A stretch of 64,000 bases of DNA from Streptomyces canus (lineage in GTDB: Bacteria > Actinomycetota > Actinomycetes > Streptomycetales > Streptomycetaceae), in contig NZ_JAUSYQ010000002.1 in NCBI RefSeq assembly GCF_030816965.1, forward strand, positions 5,181,501-5,245,500, read 5' to 3'. Every line of letters begins with the position of its first letter. The stretch's first letter is position 1. The notes below the pieces were generated by a model. That model saw nothing but the letters and a program-made list of their open reading frames with translations. It was not told where the DNA came from and searched no databases. Positions 61,448 to 64,000 of the stretch are shown here, piece after piece. Made by a program: the position numbers and the translations under genes.

Positions 61448-62186
61448 GCCAGCAGGCCAGGGCCACCGCCAGGCCGACGGCCACGAGCAGCCAGGAGACC
61501 GTGCGCAAGGTGGCGGTCAGGGCGTCGTAGACGGCGCCCACGGCCGGGCGGTGCACCGGGTCGGGCAGATCGGTGAGAGTGAGCCGGCGGCCCACGGCGA
61601 CGGCGAAGCCCAGCAGGGCGCCGCCGAGTGCGGTGCCGAGGGCGGTCGCGGTGAGGGCGCGGCGGCGGCAGGCGGCGATCGCGATCCCGGCGGCGGCGAG
61701 GACGGCGGCCGAGACGGGCAGCCAGAAACCGGCGACTTCGAGCACGTCGTAGCCCTTCCGAAGACGGTCGAGTTGGGAAGCCGGGAGCACGGCGATCTCG
61801 GTGCGGGGCAGGGTGACCCGGTGCTCCACCCGGGCGGCGATCGGGGCGATGTCGACGGTCACCTCGTGGTGGCCGCCGTCCCGGACGGCCCTCAACACGG
61901 CCTGGTGGAGTGCTCTGTTGCCCTCGTCCCACGCGGTGCCGAAGGCCGGGGTCCGGGTGAAGGAGCGCACCAAGGGCCGTACCGGCTCGCCGACTTCGCC
62001 CTCCACCGCGTCCGCGACGCTGTCCCGCACGGCGGGGTCGGCGGCGAGTGGTGCCATCGTCGTCACGTACCGGCCCGTGTCGGCGAGGCCGTACGCCGCC
62101 CAGGCCGCCACCGCGCCGAAGGGCACGAGCAGGCAGGCCAGCGCGATCAGGGCGGCCGACAGGGCGCCGCGGACACGGGAGGTCAC
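61356..62186 (-). CDS. conserved integral membrane protein of unknown function
   Basis: This 276-residue protein has an N-terminal helix (AALIALACLLVPFGAVAAWA), a periplasmic domain of about 115 residues (ALHQAVLRAVRDGGHHEVTV, VTLPRTEIAVLPASQLDRLR) and three further helices (GFWLPVSAAVLAAAGIAIAA, ALGTALGGALLGFAVAV, VSWLLVAVGLAVALACWL). No family function is recognised. Its last 30 codons are antisense to the end of the MocR gene, which is unusual for two real genes. The tail is low complexity and the true functional end may be earlier. Start ATG 62186. Confidence 0.8.
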   Translation of the reverse strand: MTSRVRGALSAALIALACLLVPFGAVAAWAAYGLADTGRYVTTMAPLAADPAVRDSVADAVEGEVGEPVRPLVRSFTRTPAFGTAWDEGNRALHQAVLRAVRDGGHHEVTVDIAPIAARVEHRVTLPRTEIAVLPASQLDRLRKGYDVLEVAGFWLPVSAAVLAAAGIAIAACRRRALTATALGTALGGALLGFAVAVGRRLTLTDLPDPVHRPAVGAVYDALTATLRTVSWLLVAVGLAVALACWLTGRYGPLRGRRAPAGPVPDPAQQPTRAQA

Positions 62187-62332
62187 CCTTCAAGGCAAAA
62201 CGACGGCGGGCGGCCGCGCGAGCCGTGGAGCTGGGGATTCCGCCTTCCGGTGGAGGGTTCACCCGAACGGGTGTCTCATTGGATCAGGGGAGATCGGGAG
62301 ATCGCCGACTGGAGCGTGGGATGAGGGAAGCC

Positions 62333-62365
62333 GTGGACCCCGGCCATTTCCTGGCCGGGGTCCAC
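62333..62365 (-). terminator. terminator after the 142-residue membrane protein gene
   Basis: A perfect 14-bp stem GTGGACCCCGGCCA (62333-62346) pairs with TGGCCGGGGTCCAC (62352-62365) over TTTCC. On the minus strand it begins nine bases beyond the stop of the gene at 62375. Confidence 0.92.
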
Positions 62366-62374
62366 GTGCGTCCG

Positions 62375-62803
62375 CTAGCGGATCCGGTTTCCCTCGGCGT
62401 CCTCGTGCGTGTAGTAGCGGTAGAAGAACACGACGAAGATCCCCGCCGCGACCGCCAGCGCCAGCGCCGTCGAGCGCAGCACGCTCTCTCCCGTCTGGCT
62501 GTACAGGAACCCGACGGCCGCCCCGGCGAAACCGGACTTCACGGCCGAGTGGAGCTCCCGCTTCAGCAGGGGGGCGAACGTCGCCACGGCGATGCACAGC
62601 ACGATGAACGCGATCGCCGTGACAAAGCCGAACAGCACGTTCCAGCCGGTGATCGGCCCGCCGTCACGGCGGTTCGCCGCGGCCCAGTAGCCGTAGACCA
62701 GCCCGAGCACGACCGGGATGCCGTACCTCGCGGCCGTGTGCACCTTGGCGCTGAAGACATCGGGTGTCCGGGCGAATCCGCGTGCGGGTGCCGTATGAGC
62801 CAT
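62375..62803 (-). CDS. four-helix integral membrane protein
   Basis: This 142-residue protein has about four hydrophobic segments (YGIPVVLGLVYGYWAA, WNVLFGFVTAIAFIVLCIAV, KSGFAGAAVGFLYSQTG, LALAVAAGIFVVFFYRYYTH) and ends EDAEGNRIR. No family is recognised; it is the kind of small membrane protein widespread in streptomycetes. ATG 62803 has GAGGAG upstream. It is monocistronic, with a strong terminator after it, and divergent from the last gene of the window. Confidence 0.85.
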   Translation of the reverse strand: MAHTAPARGFARTPDVFSAKVHTAARYGIPVVLGLVYGYWAAANRRDGGPITGWNVLFGFVTAIAFIVLCIAVATFAPLLKRELHSAVKSGFAGAAVGFLYSQTGESVLRSTALALAVAAGIFVVFFYRYYTHEDAEGNRIR

Positions 62804-63029
62804 GAGAGCACTCCTCTCTCTCCACCCCCCGATACACCCCCGCCTACCAGAGCACACCTGGGAAGGGGCCCTGGCAAGTCGAACGGCGGCGAGAAGCCCC
62901 CGTGTTTCGCCGACCCGCTCTCCGACGAGAGGGCAGGAAAGGGACGTTTGCCGCCCTGGGAACTCCCCTTCGCGGCCGCAGCGGTTACCGTGCTGCCGTA
63001 AGTGATCGACGGGGGATGGGGAGGGACCG

Positions 63030-64000
63030 ATGCCCGGAACCGTGCTGCTGCTCGCCGCCTCACCGGTGGGCAAGAGCCGTCTGGTGGACGCGGCGTCCGT
63101 GCTTCCCGTCCTCGCGGCCGTGCCGCCCGCCGTGCTCTCCGGCACCGACACGGCCAATGTCGTGGAGCTCGCCGACCCCCTGGAACCGCAGGCCGTTCTG
63201 ACCCGGCTGCGCGCCGTCGCGGCCACGCCGGGCCCGCTCACCGTCTTCATCGCGGGCCAACTCGCCCTGGACCGCCGCCAGCACCTCCCCCACCTCGCGC
63301 TGGCCCGCACCACCCCGGCCACCGTGCGCTACACCGCGCTGCCCTGGCAGTGGATCCGCGAGGAGTTCCGGCTCCGTTCCCCGGGCTCGACGACGCTCCT
63401 GGTCGACCTGCACGCCGACGCGGAGGCGTGGGGCTGGCTGCGGACGCACGCACTCGACTCCGGGCGCAACAACGCGGTGTTCGGGCGGATCGCGCCGCCG
63501 CCCTCCCGGCGTACGGTGGCCGTGCCGGCGTACATGAAGACGATCGCGACGATCCTGCGCAGCGGATGGCGTCCGCCGGTCGAGCAGTTGCACCAGCAGG
63601 CGTTCACGAGGCTGGGCCCCGAGGCATACGGGGACGTGGTGCTCACGGTGCCGCCCGCACCGGTGGTCGTTCCCGGGGGCTTCGCCTCCAGGCCTCCGTA
63701 CCGGCCCGAGATGCCTCGTCCTCAAGCGCCGGACCGGCCGAAGGCACCCGACCGTCCTCAAGAAGACCCCCACGTCCAGATCACCGCCGCCGTCCAGGCC
63801 GGCCGGCACCAGGACGCCGACGCGCTCGCCCTGGCGCACGAGCAGGCCGCCACACGTGCGCACGGGGTGGCGTCCGAGCAGGCCCTGCACTGGTCGGAGG
63901 TGCGGGCGGACCTGGCGATGTTCGCGCGGGACTCGGCGCGCAGCTGCCGGATCTGGCTGACCGTGGCCGAGACGCGGCTGACCGCCGGGCAGAGCCCGGA
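63030..64000 (+). CDS. uncharacterised protein, 5' part (runs off the window)
   Basis: The frame is open from ATG 63030 to the last base (323 complete codons). GAGGG precedes the start. The N-terminus (MPGTVLLLAASPVGKSRLVD) and the segment FIAGQLALDRRQHLPHLALA suggest an alpha/beta fold of the caspase-like or Rossmann kind, but I cannot place it in a family. LPWQWIREEF, LVDLHADAEAWGWLRTHAL and RNNAVFGRIAPP follow. A Pro/Arg-rich linker near residues 215-250 precedes a helical region that may be TPR-like (DALALAHEQAATRAHGVASE). No function can be assigned. Confidence 0.8.
   Translation, partial: MPGTVLLLAASPVGKSRLVDAASVLPVLAAVPPAVLSGTDTANVVELADPLEPQAVLTRLRAVAATPGPLTVFIAGQLALDRRQHLPHLALARTTPATVRYTALPWQWIREEFRLRSPGSTTLLVDLHADAEAWGWLRTHALDSGRNNAVFGRIAPPPSRRTVAVPAYMKTIATILRSGWRPPVEQLHQQAFTRLGPEAYGDVVLTVPPAPVVVPGGFASRPPYRPEMPRPQAPDRPKAPDRPQEDPHVQITAAVQAGRHQDADALALAHEQAATRAHGVASEQALHWSEVRADLAMFARDSARSCRIWLTVAETRLTAGQSP

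Overview
The window is high-GC (about 70 percent) actinobacterial chromosome and almost certainly Streptomyces. The evidence is codon use with strong G/C at third positions, GTG and TTG starts, leaderless-looking promoters, a mycothiol-type enzyme, a bacterial proteasome activator, a SigE-family sigma factor, a K15-type DD-transpeptidase and two perfect Streptomyces parS sites (GTTTCACGTGAAAC at 2984 and 39766). parS sites cluster near oriC, so this is probably core chromosome rather than an arm. As I recall it, the gene order (bkd E2, kinase, second bkd operon, DD-peptidase, aspS, metG) follows the S. coelicolor segment between its two bkd clusters and its metS gene. No tRNA, rRNA, CRISPR array, prophage or intact insertion sequence was seen.

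Layout. 1-4.1 kb: the 3' end of a branched-chain 2-oxoacid dehydrogenase E2 gene, then mobA, moeA and a TrkA-linked potassium channel, with a parS site across the moeA stop. 4.1-8.6 kb: a drug-resistance-type ABC exporter, a quinone oxidoreductase, a surface protein and the proteasome activator Bpa. 9-16 kb: a membrane Ser/Thr kinase, an APH-family kinase and the complete bkdABC operon behind a palindromic operator candidate. 16-23 kb: K15-type peptidase, GntR regulator coupled to an MFS transporter, mycothiol-dependent-type enzyme, nitrilase, LURP-one protein and PIG-L deacetylase. 23-32 kb: secreted FG-GAP protein, a family 2 glycosyltransferase with a 52-residue membrane partner, M18 aminopeptidase, a sigma-factor operon and an acyl-CoA dehydrogenase. 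32-42 kb: intradiol-dioxygenase-like lipoprotein, a TetR/MFS efflux pair with triplicated operators, pirin, a PAS-GAF-PP2C-HATPase phosphatase and aspS. 42-50.6 kb: large secreted FG-GAP protein, pectate lyase and metG. 50.6-64 kb: a broken TnpB-related gene lacking the zinc ribbon, a TerF-like VWA protein, a PhoX phosphatase behind a PHO box, a FUSC/EEP/hydrolase operon, a MocR regulator and small membrane proteins. The window ends inside an unrecognised gene.

A recurrent feature is decay by short internal deletion. I see six broken genes: an AraC/GlxA regulator, a MacB/FtsX permease, a BRO-N protein, an intradiol dioxygenase, an FG-GAP protein and the TnpB-related gene. Most sit in small intergenic-looking gaps, and several keep ATGA overlaps with intact neighbours, which shows they were once co-translated. 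A second recurrent feature is short GC-rich palindromes: one in the bkdA leader and two inserted in frame in coding genes.

The genes serve core metabolism (branched-chain acyl-CoA supply, molybdenum cofactor, translation), envelope and secreted functions, and regulated efflux or phosphate scavenging. The least ordinary locus is the zinc-ribbon-less TnpB-related gene beside metG.
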